This document shows positions 35,501 through 50,500 of a stretch of DNA of 64,000 bases, one piece after another; within the stretch, counting starts at the first letter, position 1; each line of letters begins with the position of its first letter. The stretch spans positions 248,001 through 312,000 of the forward strand of contig WIXG01000034.1 of assembly GCA_009869945.1 (NCBI GenBank), written 5' to 3'. The translations under genes and the position numbers were made by a program. Origin of the DNA: Mesaphorura yosii. Its lineage: Eukaryota > Arthropoda > Collembola > Poduromorpha > Tullbergiidae. Below the pieces are notes generated by a model. That model saw only the letters and a program-made list of their open reading frames with translations, searched no databases and was not told the origin of the DNA.

Positions 35501-38500
35501 GAACATGAATTCTGCGACCAAGTCTTTGAAAGTCAAGTCATGCTGTCGATAATTTGTAGCTTACGCGTTCTGGCATATCATTCTGCATTCTGCAATTTTA
35601 AATATTTCTTCAATTTATGGAATTGGAAACCATGCAGGCTGTGCCGAACAGTGAATAAGCATAGCGCATTAACTTGCGTATTAAACCACGATCGTTTTTT
35701 AACATTATGCTTTATGCCAGCAACCCATTTACAAAGGCCCTAAAGTGCAGTGCAGTGTAGCTGACTGCAGTTTCAGTTTAATTTGACTTTGCATTGTTTT
35801 ATCCTCTGCTAATGGCGCTGCGCTGAGTGCATCAGGATATTGATGCTTGTTACCTGCTAACCACACATTAACCTTTTCCAAGCACTGTAAACAATTGCAC
35901 TGAAGTGCACAAAGAATGATTGATTACTGTCTATCAAAAACCTCCATGCGGCATGGGCAAGGAGTATTTAAATAATTAGGAGTCTCTTATACCGCTTGTG
36001 CTCAGTATATGTGCATGTGCATTAAAGCTGTGCTGTGGCTATGATATGGTTATGGTTTATAGTTTACAATTTACAAATTATTGAAAATTTGGCATCACGA
36101 TCCATGACACGATCTGCGGAGCAATTAATCATATTTTGGCATGCAGGTCGAGCCGAGACTCATTGTACATTGTGCATTGTGCAGGGCAGCATTTTAGTTC
36201 CACCTGAGGCCTTCTTAAAACTTCTTTGCTGCATTTGCTGATTACTGTTCTGCGGTCTTGAGCTCTTGAGTGAGTGAAAGTGTCGGAAAAGACAAATTAC
36301 GCCTGCATTATTTGAAATAATTAACAATGTACGATTCAGAGTCGGCAGTTTGATTACATAACAATTGGCACAGTACAATTGCTGCACTTGACATGAAAAG
36401 AATGAGACTGATTAAACAAACACAATTGCAAATGACACCTCGCACGCTGCCGCGTGCCGCCAAACTGGCAGACAATTGCTCTTGCAACCTGCCTGCTTTT
36501 GTGTAGGCCGTAATTCAAAGGTCATGCGGCATAAGTTTTTCTCTTTCTTGTTCACCTTACGACGTGATACACTTTTTCTGCGTTGTGAACGAAACAATGG
36601 ACAAGTTCAACCCAAACCTGCTGCATGTCGTGTCAATTTGTCTTTTTGCTGAATTAGACGGAATTGAAAGGAAATTGAGTTGAATTTGCTGTGGAATCTT
36701 GGACAACAATGGAAACAGAATTTAGCATGCATGAAATATTTTTCTGCTGCACGAAATGCCCCAATTTTGCTACTGGGCCTTGGTGGTTGACAATAAAATA
36801 CAAATTTATTAAATGTAGTTCACATTTTGCATTTGCTGTGGAATTTGAGACTTCGACTTTAGTTCGAGTGTCATTACAGTAACGATAGTTTGTTTAAATA
36901 TTTCATTCAATTGCAGTATTAGCTCAGTGGATTTTGATGTGGGAACTTTACATTTATGTGTGAGGCAATAATGGCAAGATTATAAATCACAAAGGCTCCA
37001 AGGGTGAGATGCAGCATGGGTTCAGCCGGCGTTGTTAGTGGATTTGTTTTGGGTTTTGCGGTTTCGCTTAGTGCTTGTGCCCTTACAGTATGCATAATTG
37101 TGGACAAATAGTTTCTTTTATGCCTTGGACAAGGCCGCACGTAATTTCGAGTTTTGAAACGTGACCAAGACTCACGCGATCAATTCTCACTTCTCACCGT
37201 TTGCGTTCGTCGCGCAGCTCAGCTCATCTTCACAAAACGTCAGTACAAAACTGGCAACGGCAACGAAATGGGAGAGGAATAATTAGTGACAGGATTTTAA
37301 TAGAATTCACACTTCACGCATTATGCTTGGATGAGACTCGATTGTCGACGGACGCGGATGGCGGACGGGCGAAGGCCTCGTCTTCATTTCACGCCTTCGT
37401 TGTATACAATTCCTCTCCTTGAATCGGATCACAATTATTGCTTGGCGCATCAACTCGTACTCTCAAGAGAACATCATCACAATCACTTGACAAACTCGAA
37501 TTTAATTTAAAATTTCATCACTCAAAAGCAGTAAGCCATAAAAACTCCCGTTCACACTCGCATTCTTCTCTTCGCAGCGCATTTCCTCGCTTCCGTAAAT
37601 TCGTGTTCAAAATATCATTGAACCCACACTCAAGTAGCTTCTGTTTCCCAGTCACAATGCGAATACTCGATTGTGATTAATACGGCAGTCTTGGTGCAAT
37701 GCAACAATGAGGCTTCGTTTATGCAAGATTCATTTTTCTTTTTTGAGTGTGAGGGTTCGATTGCAGCTAGCTAGTTGCAGCGAGTCACTTAATTAGAAAC
37801 AAAACACTGTGTGCTGCGCTGCGCTTTGAATTTCCACATGAAAGAAGATCTCATTTGAATGAAGTGTGTGTAATTAAATTCCTGGCTTGTCATTGCATTG
37901 CGCTATGTTTTGTTACATCGCAATTGGCAATTGTCATTTGCAATTTGAGCCAGACTCAGAAGCAGAAGCTGAAGCTAAAGACTTCACTTATCTAATTAAA
38001 AGCAACAAGACACGTCTCGACTTCATTACATAACAGCAGACTGTACATGTCATATTCTGCTGCACTACATTGCATTGCATTGTTGAATTGTGCAAACAGG
38101 TAACAAAGCCTAAGCCTGGTTTCATTTCGAGTTTTAGTTTTGAGGTCGTTGAAGACGGAATTCGAATTGGAACAGAAACAATCTTCGGCTGTCGCCTGTC
38201 AATTCACTTTTCACACTCGCGTGTACCAAACACAATTTACGTTTGTAAAGACTCATTTATTTTTCACTTTCAGATTCGATTATTTTGAGATCGTTTATCA
38301 TAACTCAAATTGTCCCCTTAATTCTAATTCAACAGCATTCGAAAAAGCGAAATCCTTCTTTAACTTGACGATTTATCTTTGGAGGTTGCACGGCATTGCA
38401 ACTGCAGGCGAGGCGATAAGGAAATGGAATTATATAACTCATCAGTGTCATCAATCTTAAATGCTCATTCATCGAATTCAAATGGTCCACACCCTCGATT

Positions 38501-41500
38501 CAGTACGCCATGCCAGTCTGAGTCTGTGCTCCATGAATCCACTCTCAATGTTTACCTTACACTCCCCTTTCCTTTCTAATCACATTCTTTGCGGAAAAAT
38601 TAAACCAGCACCACAATTAAAGCCACGATTCTTGGATCTCAAAAGGAAATGGACCTTCGCTTGGCTTTGGCTCTTGAATTTCAATGAAATTTAATCGTAA
38701 CAAATTGGGCATAATTCCGCACGAATTTCTTCAAAGCTCTACTGGGTGGCTTTACTTTGCTTTGGAATGCAGGAACTAAACTCTCGTCTTCTTTCCTGAA
38801 GACGAAGACGGCAATTATCAGCTTTTTATGCTACGATTCACGATAATAATAATCCACCCTCAGTGTCAGTCCCACAATTTTTCACGTAAATTCGAGCCAA
38901 AGATAATTATAATCATAGCCTTGACTTTGAAATGCTCACGAATTGTTTTTGTATCGTCTTCTTGTAAATCAGACTAGAGAGTAAAAGTTTATAATCCATG
39001 ACTCGCCTTGCCGAGTGTTTAATACTAATTTACAACACCATGTTTTTGTGCGTGAATTTGTAAAAAAAAAAAGCGCACAATACTTGCACTTGCAGGCAAA
39101 AAAGATTCTCACGGTTTAGGTAGAAGAAGAACGCTCTCGACGCGAGCATAAGCCTAATTATAACAATACAAGGCTTGATTACACGTTACATGTTGTTAAA
39201 ACAAAGAGCAATTTTGCAAGGTCAATAAAGTCCATCGCATTTTTGAGTGTTAACGTGATTTTTATTACACACCTCCACCCAATTGGTAATTATGTACATG
39301 ATCTAAAGAGGAAGATTCACTCTCCTATTGTTTTCCTGATTCTTATCACCAAATGTAAATGCTTGTACAAGCTCCCTTGATTCACTTTAGTCTTGAAACG
39401 TGGCGCTTGGGTAAATAATTCTTGCATTAGGCATCCTTCTTAATGGCCACAGTCAATAAATGCTGTCGAAGAAAGTCAATGTTAAATCGAGCATACCATT
39501 GCGAGCAGCTGCCAAGCTGCCCTTGTTTACTGGTTGATTGTCCTTTGATTGGAAAAATGATGAATGGACGAAACTCGCTCTTTGCACAAAATTGGTCACT
39601 GGCTTTCATTTCCACATAACTGCTTTGTATTTGTGCCAGTGTTTTGACGAGGCATCTGTCATAAACTTCAGCAATAATATTTTCATTCATTTTCATGCCT
39701 TTCTGAGTTTGAAAGTGAATAAATAACCAAATTCAAAATCCTGATTCAATTTGCATTTTCTTGGACACTGGCCATCCTCTCAATGAAGCCTTGTTGATGG
39801 TCTTATTTTGCGCTTGCGGATTTGCATCGCTGAACCACTGAACGCGTGTATTGCAAGCACGCACTTAAACTAAACGTTTAAACGCAGTTTTTCTTTTCTC
39901 GTTTTCTCGAGAAGAATTGCACCTAATTGAAGGTTAGCAGAAGGGTGTGTTCGGAAGATGTTCTTTGATTAAATTTCCTCTCAGCCAAAGCCAAATCCAA
40001 GCACATAAATCACGATTTACATTGCTGCGTGCTTAATCCTCATAACATGTGTCTTCAATATTCGTATTTGTAGCTCAGAAATCCTTCAGGCTCTTTTGAG
40101 TGGATGCGTAAAGTGCTCGAACTCTGCGTGCTATAAAATATTGACCATCATTAAGCTCATTACTATCCCTGCCAATGCAATGCAAATTGTATCACCTTCA
40201 GCCAGCCAACAGCAAATTCTTCTGCCTGGCCTTGTTTGAGCCTGATTGATACAAATGATTGACTGTAATCGTAATCCTGATGCACTCAATCAGTTTTTTA
40301 TCACCACATTATTCAAATTGCCAGTCTCTTACGTCCTGCATCCATGCCCTAAGAAATTGCATCTTGCAAATATGCAGCTTATGCTAATGGAACGTAAAAA
40401 ATTAGAGTGCGACTACGAGCGCACTAAATCTTAATTATGAATCTCAAGACCATGCAAACACCTGTTTCAAGACTCTGCTATGCCATTCGCCTTATCTGGA
40501 CACAAGAAATAATTCGTAATACGAGTTTTTGTGTCCAAAACTGCTCGAACAAATATTTTTAATTATGGCTCACGTATGCTCGAAAAAATGCAGAAAAAGA
40601 AAAGAATCCTAATACGGAGTTGAGCGCAGAATACATAAGTTTGAGCTTGGACTAGATAGCAAGGTGCAAACCAGGACTTTGACTTTTTATTGTAGGCCAG
40701 CAGGCCAGGCCATGGAAAACCTTTTAGAAAAAATATGAAAGATTTCAAGCAGAGATTGAGCAAATAGTTGGTCCTGAAACTGTGCTCAGTCAGCCAGGCA
40801 TTTTTATTGATCTGAAGTTTAATGGGCTTGACTCCATTTAAGGGTAAACTCGATATTAAAAATCATAACAATGCGTACAGTATATGCATTGAATACGACT
40901 TGAACTGATGTGATGGAATAACTTTCAGCAACAATATCCACGCTGCGCCAATCGCTACAGTGCAGTGTAAATTATGTTATGATAAAAGGAGTAAGGGGAT
41001 TAGAGCAACAATGGGAATGATTATCATTCATCACAGCGTGCGTCCTGACTTCTTTTTCTTATCACCACTTCAAGCCAAGTCAAGCCAATGGAATCAGCCT
41101 CACCTTTTCGCCTCGCCTCGACCACAATTCGGGAATTTTGTAATGGACGCAATTCATTTCACAGCAGTGCGGATTCTTTTCTTTTCGCTGTGTCATGATC
41201 GCAATAGAAGCTATTTATAATTGCATGGGCGCTAGTTGAAGGTATCATAATACTAATTAAACAACATTTAATGGCTCAATCACACAGCCAACCAGCCTTT
41301 TGTGTAGAGGTGGCATAATGAGATTAGCTCATCTGAGCGGACCTAATTTCACTTTAAAGGCTCAAGTGCCTGTAATTCTGGCTTACTTCTTACGTCTTAC
41401 ACTCAACTTTCATTCATTACAAGTCAGTAGTCGGTCGGCGGTGACTGAGTGACTGACGCATACGAGTATTATTCTTAGCGTCTCGACAGTCTTGAATAAA

Positions 41501-44500
41501 GATTTTGTCTTGCTATTATTGCACAAGGCGGCAACCCAAAACGCGAATAAATACTCATGAAGATCGGCTCCTCATTTAATCCCGACATCATCTCTTAGAC
41601 ATTGTACATTGTATTTGTATCTGTACCAGCTTCCTGGATTTATAATTGATGAGCGTTTTACTCTACTTTGCATTGTCCCACGGCGACTGATGAACTGTTG
41701 CCACATATTTGGCTTGACATATTAAGATTGATTCATCATCATCGTCCTCATCCTCCGAACCTAACCGCATCAGGCAGTTCAGTCGCCGAAGACTGAAGAC
41801 ATGAGACAAGATTTTCATGCAGTGGACGTTCGACAAAGGATCAATGCTTGGCACGGCAGCAGCGGTAGGAACATGACCGATCGTCTTGTAATGTTGTGAT
41901 TGACTGACGACTACCAAAATAGAAAATTGACAAGTGAATGCGAATTATTTTCATTGCGATCGCCACGTTGCGAGCTTCGCATCAGGCGTCAGGCTCAGGC
42001 CAGTGCGTTGTGCAGCAAAGACGAAAAGTATTTAACGGAATTGCGTTAAGTAATACTGTGACTGGGTTCATTGTTGCAGTGACGGGAAGGCAATATGGCG
42101 AGAAGGATGAATGCGAGTGTTTAGTAACAAGGTGCCTTATCACATCACACTTTCATTCTCGATCGTCCACCGTAATTCATAATCGCAATCACAAATTCTT
42201 CGAATTAAACCTTTCGGGTTCATTCTTGAGTGATGAATTGTTAACTATAAAAATACCACAATTTCAGATCCTAAAATAGATTATGCCAAATTGGCTGTGG
42301 CGAAGCAGAGTATTGAGTAACAACAATGGAGGCCTTTAGCCTTTTTCGTGCACAATTCGCGAATTTGCGTACGCATAATGTGGCTGGGGCTTGTGAAATT
42401 GATTACACCTTTAATTATGCATGGACTTCTTACGCAATTGTGATACGATGCCTTCAAGCAAGCTTGATATTCGGAGTGATTAAACCAAGACAGCAATTTT
42501 AATCCGTTTTTGGTATTGCGTTTCCTGTCCTTTAGCCAAATAACGCAACGCAGGCCGCATTAAAGAGCTGTAATTATTGAACATCAAAACAGAAAGCAGA
42601 ATGCCCAGAATTGCCGAAAGGCGAAGACGAATTGAAGAATCGTTTGATGCTGACACTTTCCAATTTCAGTATTTACTTTGGACGACTCTCTGCTGTTTGT
42701 TTTCATAAATCATAATAGGCTGGGCCCAGTCAGGACCAGCTGCCACTCACCGATATTTTCGTTGAATCTCTCTATTGTTTATTGTTATTGCATTAATTGT
42801 ACAGAGCAGTACAGTCTGCTAACCGTTAACAATGCTCTCATTTGCACAGCAGCGGAGCGGTGGAAAGATTACTCTCCATTTAGTCCATTTGTTGTATTTA
42901 TTCGACTGCGTCCCAGCAACTAGCAAGTGGACAGTCCTATAATTAGGGAACAGGAAAAGTTGGCAGCACTGCAATTTAACAGGGCTAGCATATAATTTAA
43001 ACGGTCGTAGAAATCTGTACTTTATACAACACATTCACGTTGTCATATTTCAATCGAGATCAGAAATCAGACGCAAACGCAGTGGCGTAAGCATGTGAGC
43101 TTTTCCGACGACGCTGAAAACGCGTTTTTACGACGCAAAAAATACATGGGCAAAATTTGCAAAATTCAAAGTGCAGTCACTGCAGCATGCAGTACGTGCT
43201 GTTACACTTTGTTTGCTTAAGAACCATTTTAGCAAAAATTGCAAAATAATTTGTTAACATCAACGCTCAGCGCATTGCACTTCTGTGTAGAAAAAAGCCG
43301 ATACTTTTATCCTGCAATTTAGATGATAGCTTTGATTAACTTCGTTTGAACTATTTTAGCAGCAAAGCGCTGCCACTACACAGGCGGCCTCCGTTATTAC
43401 TGTCGTCAGCCAACCTTATTTCCTAGTTAGCACGCAATGCAATTGCAAGGCGATAAAGTTCGTACTCACTGCCATTCTGCTAAGTTTGGGATTTAAATCT
43501 TAAGAGTGTAACATGGAAGTGTCTTGCCTTTGCCGGCTATCTTGCACGAAAATGAGTGCTCTGTTCACGAGAGCATGATAAGAAAACAATGTTACTCATT
43601 TGTAGTGTCTAAATGCCCTGAGTCAGTACTAGATCATTATTGTATTATAATCTAAATGCAATTTTGTAATTCAACTAATAAGCTGGTTTTCCCTTTGTAA
43701 AGCACCGTCGCATAGGACCACACCAGTCAGACGTCAAACTTTTAGGAAGGATTTTTTTAAAGTAAGAGGTAAATGCCGCGATAGGAGTTCGAATTCTTCA
43801 GTCAACAAGAATTGAATTGCCATTCCAAGTCCAATCATACGCGTAAGAAAATAGTAAGAATCACACCACCAGCATAATTTCACAATAATTTTTGCCGCAT
43901 TCGGCAGGAGCAAGTTCACAAGTTCATTGGTTCAACAATATTGGCACCCACATCAGAAATTTGCAAAGAATTGTAAATTGCAAATGGTAGCTGACGTGTG
44001 GCACTGCTCCATTTCTGAGGTTAATCTGTAGCAGTCGGTCTCGACCATGCCGAGCGCAGCGACGCGCTGAATGCAAATGGGCAGTGTTGCAGCAATTAAT
44101 TTGAACGAGAACGGTTGACCTTTGCAAACATATACTAAGTACTCGTCTCGTCTGGCTTTGTGTTTGTGTCTCAAGCGAATTGTGAACCAGAACCAGGCTG
44201 CTTCGTCGGGATCACAGTGCACAAAGCAGTAATCCGACAAGTGCCCTTTTGCTCTTACAATTCATCGAACGTCGAGACGTGAATCGACCAAATCTATGCA
44301 TCGTCAATATTATTAAGTATTGATGACTTGGATTCGATTACGATCTCTGACTATTGCTGATTACTGATCAAGAAAGTTTCGAGGTGCAAGAAGGAGCAAG
44401 CAGCGTGTACGTTTACGTTTGAGTATCTCTTACAATGTTTACAATATACAAGCGTGTTATAAAAGTGAGCAGCAGCTGAAAGTTGAGAACATGCTGGCCC

Positions 44501-47500
44501 AACAATCACAAGAATAATTAAAAAGCTCGTCATTTCGTATGCAAAAAACGTACTCAAGTCTCAAACTGTGCTGCTCAATGAACATGTATCTGCACTCTAC
44601 GTTCGACGACTTGTTCGCACATTGCAATGTAAATACGCAGTGCGCACAACGCGTTTCTCCATGTCATCGGTTCACCGCGTGTGTGATTGTGTACTTGATC
44701 CTTTTCACGGATTACAATTATTATGATTATTGAGATTGTAATTGCAGTGCGCATGCAAATACAAACGCAAACGCAAATTATGAATTAACGTTTGTTTTGA
44801 CTTCAACTGTCACAACTCGCCGACTCAGTGCAATGAGGATTATAATGAAGCAATTAATCCTGTTCAGTCAGAGTCAGAATCACGGTGATCTAGGCCTTAA
44901 TGCGAATTGAAATCTAGCATTTGCCATTGTTGGCATTTGGGTTTTTAGACTTAAACGTAAAATATTCATATTCATTCTGGTTGTAAATTATAGCTTGACT
45001 TGACCTAAGCCAGACAGGGCAAGGCAAAGGCGAGATTTAGTTACTATTACACGCGGCTACATTATTGCATTTTGCCCGTGCTTCGTAGGATCAAAGTATC
45101 ATATGAAAACCGGTTCTCCTGCTCGCACTGAATGTATGAATCCGCTCTTGGGTTTGATACAAGCTTTAAGCACACGAATGCCTTCGCCTTACTCTAATGA
45201 CCTTGTCAGAAAAAATCGAAATCCATTCCACGCTGTACGCGGAGAAATGAATTCCTGATTGTTTAAATGTGCAAAATGCCATGGAAAAGTTAATGGAATA
45301 AAATGGCAAATGATTTCCGTCACAGGTGCATATGACAGAGATTCAAAGATGGAATGGTGAGAATTAGAGGGAAGGAAGGAATAATGCAATAAGGAACTGA
45401 CACTAATGCACTGCCGTCTGGGTCGCTACGCTCTTTTATCCGTGCATATTTGCATTTGCGTTTTATTACCCCAAGAATTTGCATATAAATTTTTTTGCAG
45501 CCGCAATCGTGAGTGAGATTTTTGTACGCTGTCAGAGGGACGAAGACTTTATGTACGGTGGTAAGAATCTAACCTTCTGATCGTGAGAATTGGCAAGGCG
45601 CATCGGCATTGGTCACTGGGCATTAAACTAAGCAGAGTGTTCGTGGATAACCTACATTATTGTGGAAGAGTAGCAATTAAAATGCATCAGGTTCCTGTGC
45701 GGTGGACGTGCGTAAAATTTCTCTCTCATTTCATTTGATTACAGCGGTCAACCACTAAACTGACACGTAAAATCGTAAATTCACATCTTTCAGCGTAAAT
45801 GACATCGTGAAATGAGGGAAACTCCAAATATGGAAATGGATTACGAAGTACAGAGTTGAAACTAGATTTCAGAAGAATAACTGCTGAATCCTGGCACAAT
45901 GAAGCGGCGCAGCTGTCAATTACAGCTTGACATTGTAATTTACAGGCTTTATTAAAAAGTAGTTAAATGAGGCATAATCGTCCTGCAGAAGATGCGGCCA
46001 AAATACTTTAACTGCACTTTAGGCTAAGTCCGCTAAAAGTCCTCGTTTAATTGCCATTATGATAATGCAGGACGACGCAAATGGAAAATGCAAAACCAGA
46101 AATCATCCCCAAAAGGCAACGGTCGCAATTTTGCATAATATTTATGGAACATTTAATAATTGTTAATTTGTTCCCCTTTGTCTACCGCTGTCTGTGACTG
46201 CTAACTGCTGTAGACGAAGCCAACCAAATCATCAGCACTCCACGAAGTAAAGCAAGCCATCCTGAAAAATACTCGACGCTCGACGACCCGACAGTTGACT
46301 TGGCTTCGACTCGACCTCATTGGGGCCCTTATCAAATCTCATTTGGATTTGGTTCCTTTTTAGCACATCTCATCAAGCAACACGCACATCATTTGCAATG
46401 TAAACACAAGTCGCCGGCCAAGTACGCCAAGCCAATCGCCCATCTACAAATTTATAACATGTAATACTTCTTGTAGAACAAGCGACAGTTTGGTTTAGTG
46501 CGAGTGCCCAAACAGTCCGCCCACACTTTCATTCATCACCGCACCGGCCGTGTCCGTGCATTATTGACATCGTTTAATGAGCGGCAGAGCAAGAGCACAG
46601 AGCAGGAAAGAGATCGAAAGGTTTGGTAATGGTTGTGAAAACCATTTGGTGATTTGGTTTATTATCGCACCCATTGTTGCTGCAACAATTGACTCGGCTG
46701 AGTAGAACTGCTGAATTTCTTGTAGCTTTTGTTTTAAGGCGTCGCAGGACAGGCAGGCAGTCAAACGCAGACAACATAATACAGCTGGGCCCACACAGGG
46801 AGAAATAAAATGCTCATTTAATTTATGTTGGCTGCGGACTGCCACGCTAATAAATAAAAGTAATGATAACAAATGTGTCTCGTAGCAGCAGTTGAAGTCG
46901 AAACTCAGGCACATGTTGTACGAATTACTGACCCAAATTGCGGGTGCTCTCAGCTCTCGGCAACAAGTGCTAGTTCATAACACTGAAGAGACTCATGTGC
47001 AAGTTGCCAATTTTCCAATTGCTGAGAAGAATTGCCCATTTTGACCGAATTCGATGACTTCGAGTGCTGTGAGCTTGTGTTCGCGACGACCGTGACGGCG
47101 AATGCGACCACGAATGACAAATTGGTGGAAAGCTTCTAACCAGGCCAGATGCATGCATGCGAGTCTCGTCGCGTCGCATGTGGCATGTCCGTATTTGTTT
47201 GAAGAATTTGCAGCATGGCGCGGCGTGGCGAGCGGAAACTGCGTTTAGTGTTTAAGATAATTTTCGAGTCATCCGTGTAAATTACCATATCAAAAATTCT
47301 TTATAACCAGGACTTGCATCGTGCTGTACAAAAATATGGTGATTTACAACTGGTCATTAGGATTTACATATTCTGGCAGGTGGATCTGACATGACTGCAT
47401 GGTTGGCTTTTATCGTGGTATTTATTTAAAATCTGTGATAAAACGTGGTCGCTCGTCGCTGCTTGGAGTGAAACTCTTAATTTGCAAGTGCAGAGCCGTA

Positions 47501-50500
47501 ATATAAAGATGAGACCAAGATAGTGGAGAGTGATAATGACATTCATGCAATGCAAACTCGGACTTCGACTCAGAAAGGTGTCGTCGTGCGCTGAAGTATG
47601 CATAAATAAATCAAAATAAAATGGTATTAAGTTGGCAGATTGAAATCAGCAACATTGGCTAAATAAGATAAAGAGAATGACCAAGAAATGTTGAATGAAG
47701 TGTGGCTGGGTGAATAAGTACGCGAACACAATTCCTTATTCGAATTTTTATGGTGCTCATCTGGCGCTGGCCTACCATTGTTCATGTAACACTTTACATG
47801 TTGTATAATTATACACTGCCGGTGCCAAAAATTCTCGCCTGCCTAATAAATTTGCACGGCAAAGACTTGAATTCGAATGCGCTGCCGTCATTGTCCGTCT
47901 TGGATTTGAACTTGATTGAAAAACAATGTACAAATTGGTATAAAAGATCACAATTGACTGAAATTAGACCCGCACGTCTCTTCCTCATCTAAATGAAGAG
48001 GTTTACATGCATTTAATTAATTCCTTGTTTTCACCTCAATTTCCTTTACTACATGATAAATGAGGGTGAACCAACCACCGCGCCGACCGCGCCAAGACAG
48101 GCCCAAATTGCACCTTGACCTTCTCTCACACGCAGGCTGTAAATCACAATCACGCAAAGCACGAAACTTTTATCAGATTTGGGAAATTGAATCTTTGAAC
48201 TGTGAATTGAATACATTGAAATTCGATACGGCGTGCCCGACTGCATTTTTCGGCCAAACTGCACACAAAAATGGCATTGTTTCGAGTTATTTATTAATTC
48301 GCGATTTTATAATGAAATTATTTGAATTCGTAATTTGCGGTCGTTATTCTGGCCGAACTTCGTTGAAATCTTTTGTTTCCACAAATTGCGCCGCGCTTTA
48401 AATCAAGGGTAACTTTAAACTTGACATTACGAAAAGAAGGTCATTTTGACATTTGCATTTACACTTGCGGCACGGCATGGCTCAACTTGTGCCTTTCAGC
48501 GCCTGCGCTTGTTTGTGGTCGTGGTTGTGGGATGCTGGCATAAATTAATTTCTCTATTTACCTTTGAACTCATGAAAAGAAATAATAAGGTGAGAACTTA
48601 CATTTATTAACTCCTGCGCGCATTTCAGGTACGTACATAGTTTGCTTGCTTATGGATTACCATATTACGTAGAAATCTGGGTTAGGGAAAAGAATAAACT
48701 TTCCAAGAGCAATAAACTTACTACTGTTTGAGACACCGCGCCGAGCGCGCGCATGCCACTACACGGATAAGATTTCTAAGATAAAAAAGTCAAGATGACG
48801 AGTGAGATTTCTGCAGGAAGCGAACGAAATGATATGAAATTGAGATAATTGAGATTCACGTAAGTGAATCTGAACGCACACGCCGTCATGTCGGCTTACA
48901 TATTCGGATTACAGGGTCAGGAGTCAGAGCTAGATGCTTTATTCATTTCTTGGATTAGAAACTCGAATTTATGAGCACTGCAGTGAGCATTGAACGCGGA
49001 TGAACACACGTACAATAGAATCTTTGTCTCCGCCAAAAAAGAAAAAATAAACACACGATCTTCGAACTATAATTAATTATAGGTCTTAAATTAACATCGA
49101 AAATCGATTAGACGATAGTGATCGTCTGTGCATGACTTCCACTTTATTGGCTAGCTTGTCTTTTCTGGCTCTGACATGTCATGACTGACTTCGAAGTTCG
49201 AATCAATCGCTATCTGCCAACACCCATCCACAGTCCACACTCAACCCATTGTTTTATGCGTCCGTGTCCGAATCTTCGTAAATCATAAAATAAATTCACT
49301 TTTTATTGAAACTCGACGTCCGCGAATATTGATTAATTACGTCCGCGAATATTTTCGCATTTTCTGCAAAATTCCTGGGCTTGAATTACACCAGGCTGGA
49401 ACCACGAACCAAGAATCACGTACAATAAACAATTCGCATTGTGCTTCATAGTCTTCATTGCCAAGTTGCTTGCCTTGACGAAGGCTGAAGGTGATGCAAT
49501 AAAATCTTCTTCACAGGTTTAGGATCTTTTACTGATTTTTAGAACCCAATCAATCGACACGACCATAAATAAAATTAGTTCCTTATCTTGAAATTATACA
49601 ATTCACATTTTTTGTTCATCCTCATCAAAGGTTTTGTACTGTTTGCATGCAGACCGGATCGTTCCACCACAAATCAAGTCACCAGCATTGAAAAATGCTT
49701 TATGCCTTGTTTTTGTCAGAGTAATTAAACGAAAGCTGACAGATGAACAGAAAATAACTCAAATTGCATGAGTACAATAAGCGAATGACGAAACCATCAA
49801 TTTTTAAAGTATACAAAACAGGATTTTAAGTCAATTCGCATTCCTGGGGTTAATTCAAGCACCACGCGTCGTGTGCGATGAGCAATGCGTTTTTTGTGAG
49901 GTCAACTTGTGAAGTCCTGACCAGTTTGTATAGATTGACGAAAAATTGGATGTCTTGGCTCATCAATCACAGATGAGTGGAATACAAAGAAATTTTACTT
50001 TTTAAGCCATTGACAAGCTCAACAAATGTTAAATGTGTGTGTCCTTTCTTTCAAAGCGCACGTACACGCAAAAATCGAGATTAAAAATTTTCAGATGCAG
50101 GTGCAAGCGAGTAAATTGGGACAAAAATAAAAAAATTCAATTTCATAAACCGTAATTCCGTAATCATCATAATTGTCAAAGGAAGTCAATCTCAATTCAT
50201 ACACACTAGCAATGGCACACAACATAAGTACGTTATGAGCTCGTAAGGATCGTATAAGTACGTCCATTTATGAACGCATTCATCATTCTGGTCTTATCCC
50301 AGCCTCATCTCAGAACGGGACACGACGGAGACTTTTACTTTCGTTCACTTTCCTCTTTCGATTTGAGGACGAGGACAGAATACTATAAATATTTATACAA
50401 CAGTCGAAGTCAACACTCAGCCAAGCCGAATTGTTTACTTACTCGAATTGGCTTGTTTGATAATTTCAAGACTGCGTGCATGCTTTTACGGTACGATGAA

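Noticed and set aside
46561..46914. 117-codon minus-strand ORF
   Set aside because: No domain or exon signals, and a second frame overlaps it on the same strand. Treated as chance.
48852..48871. Perfect 8-bp hairpin AGATTCAC/GTGAATCT with a GTAA loop
   Set aside because: About one such stem per loop size is expected by chance in a window of this length, and it is isolated.
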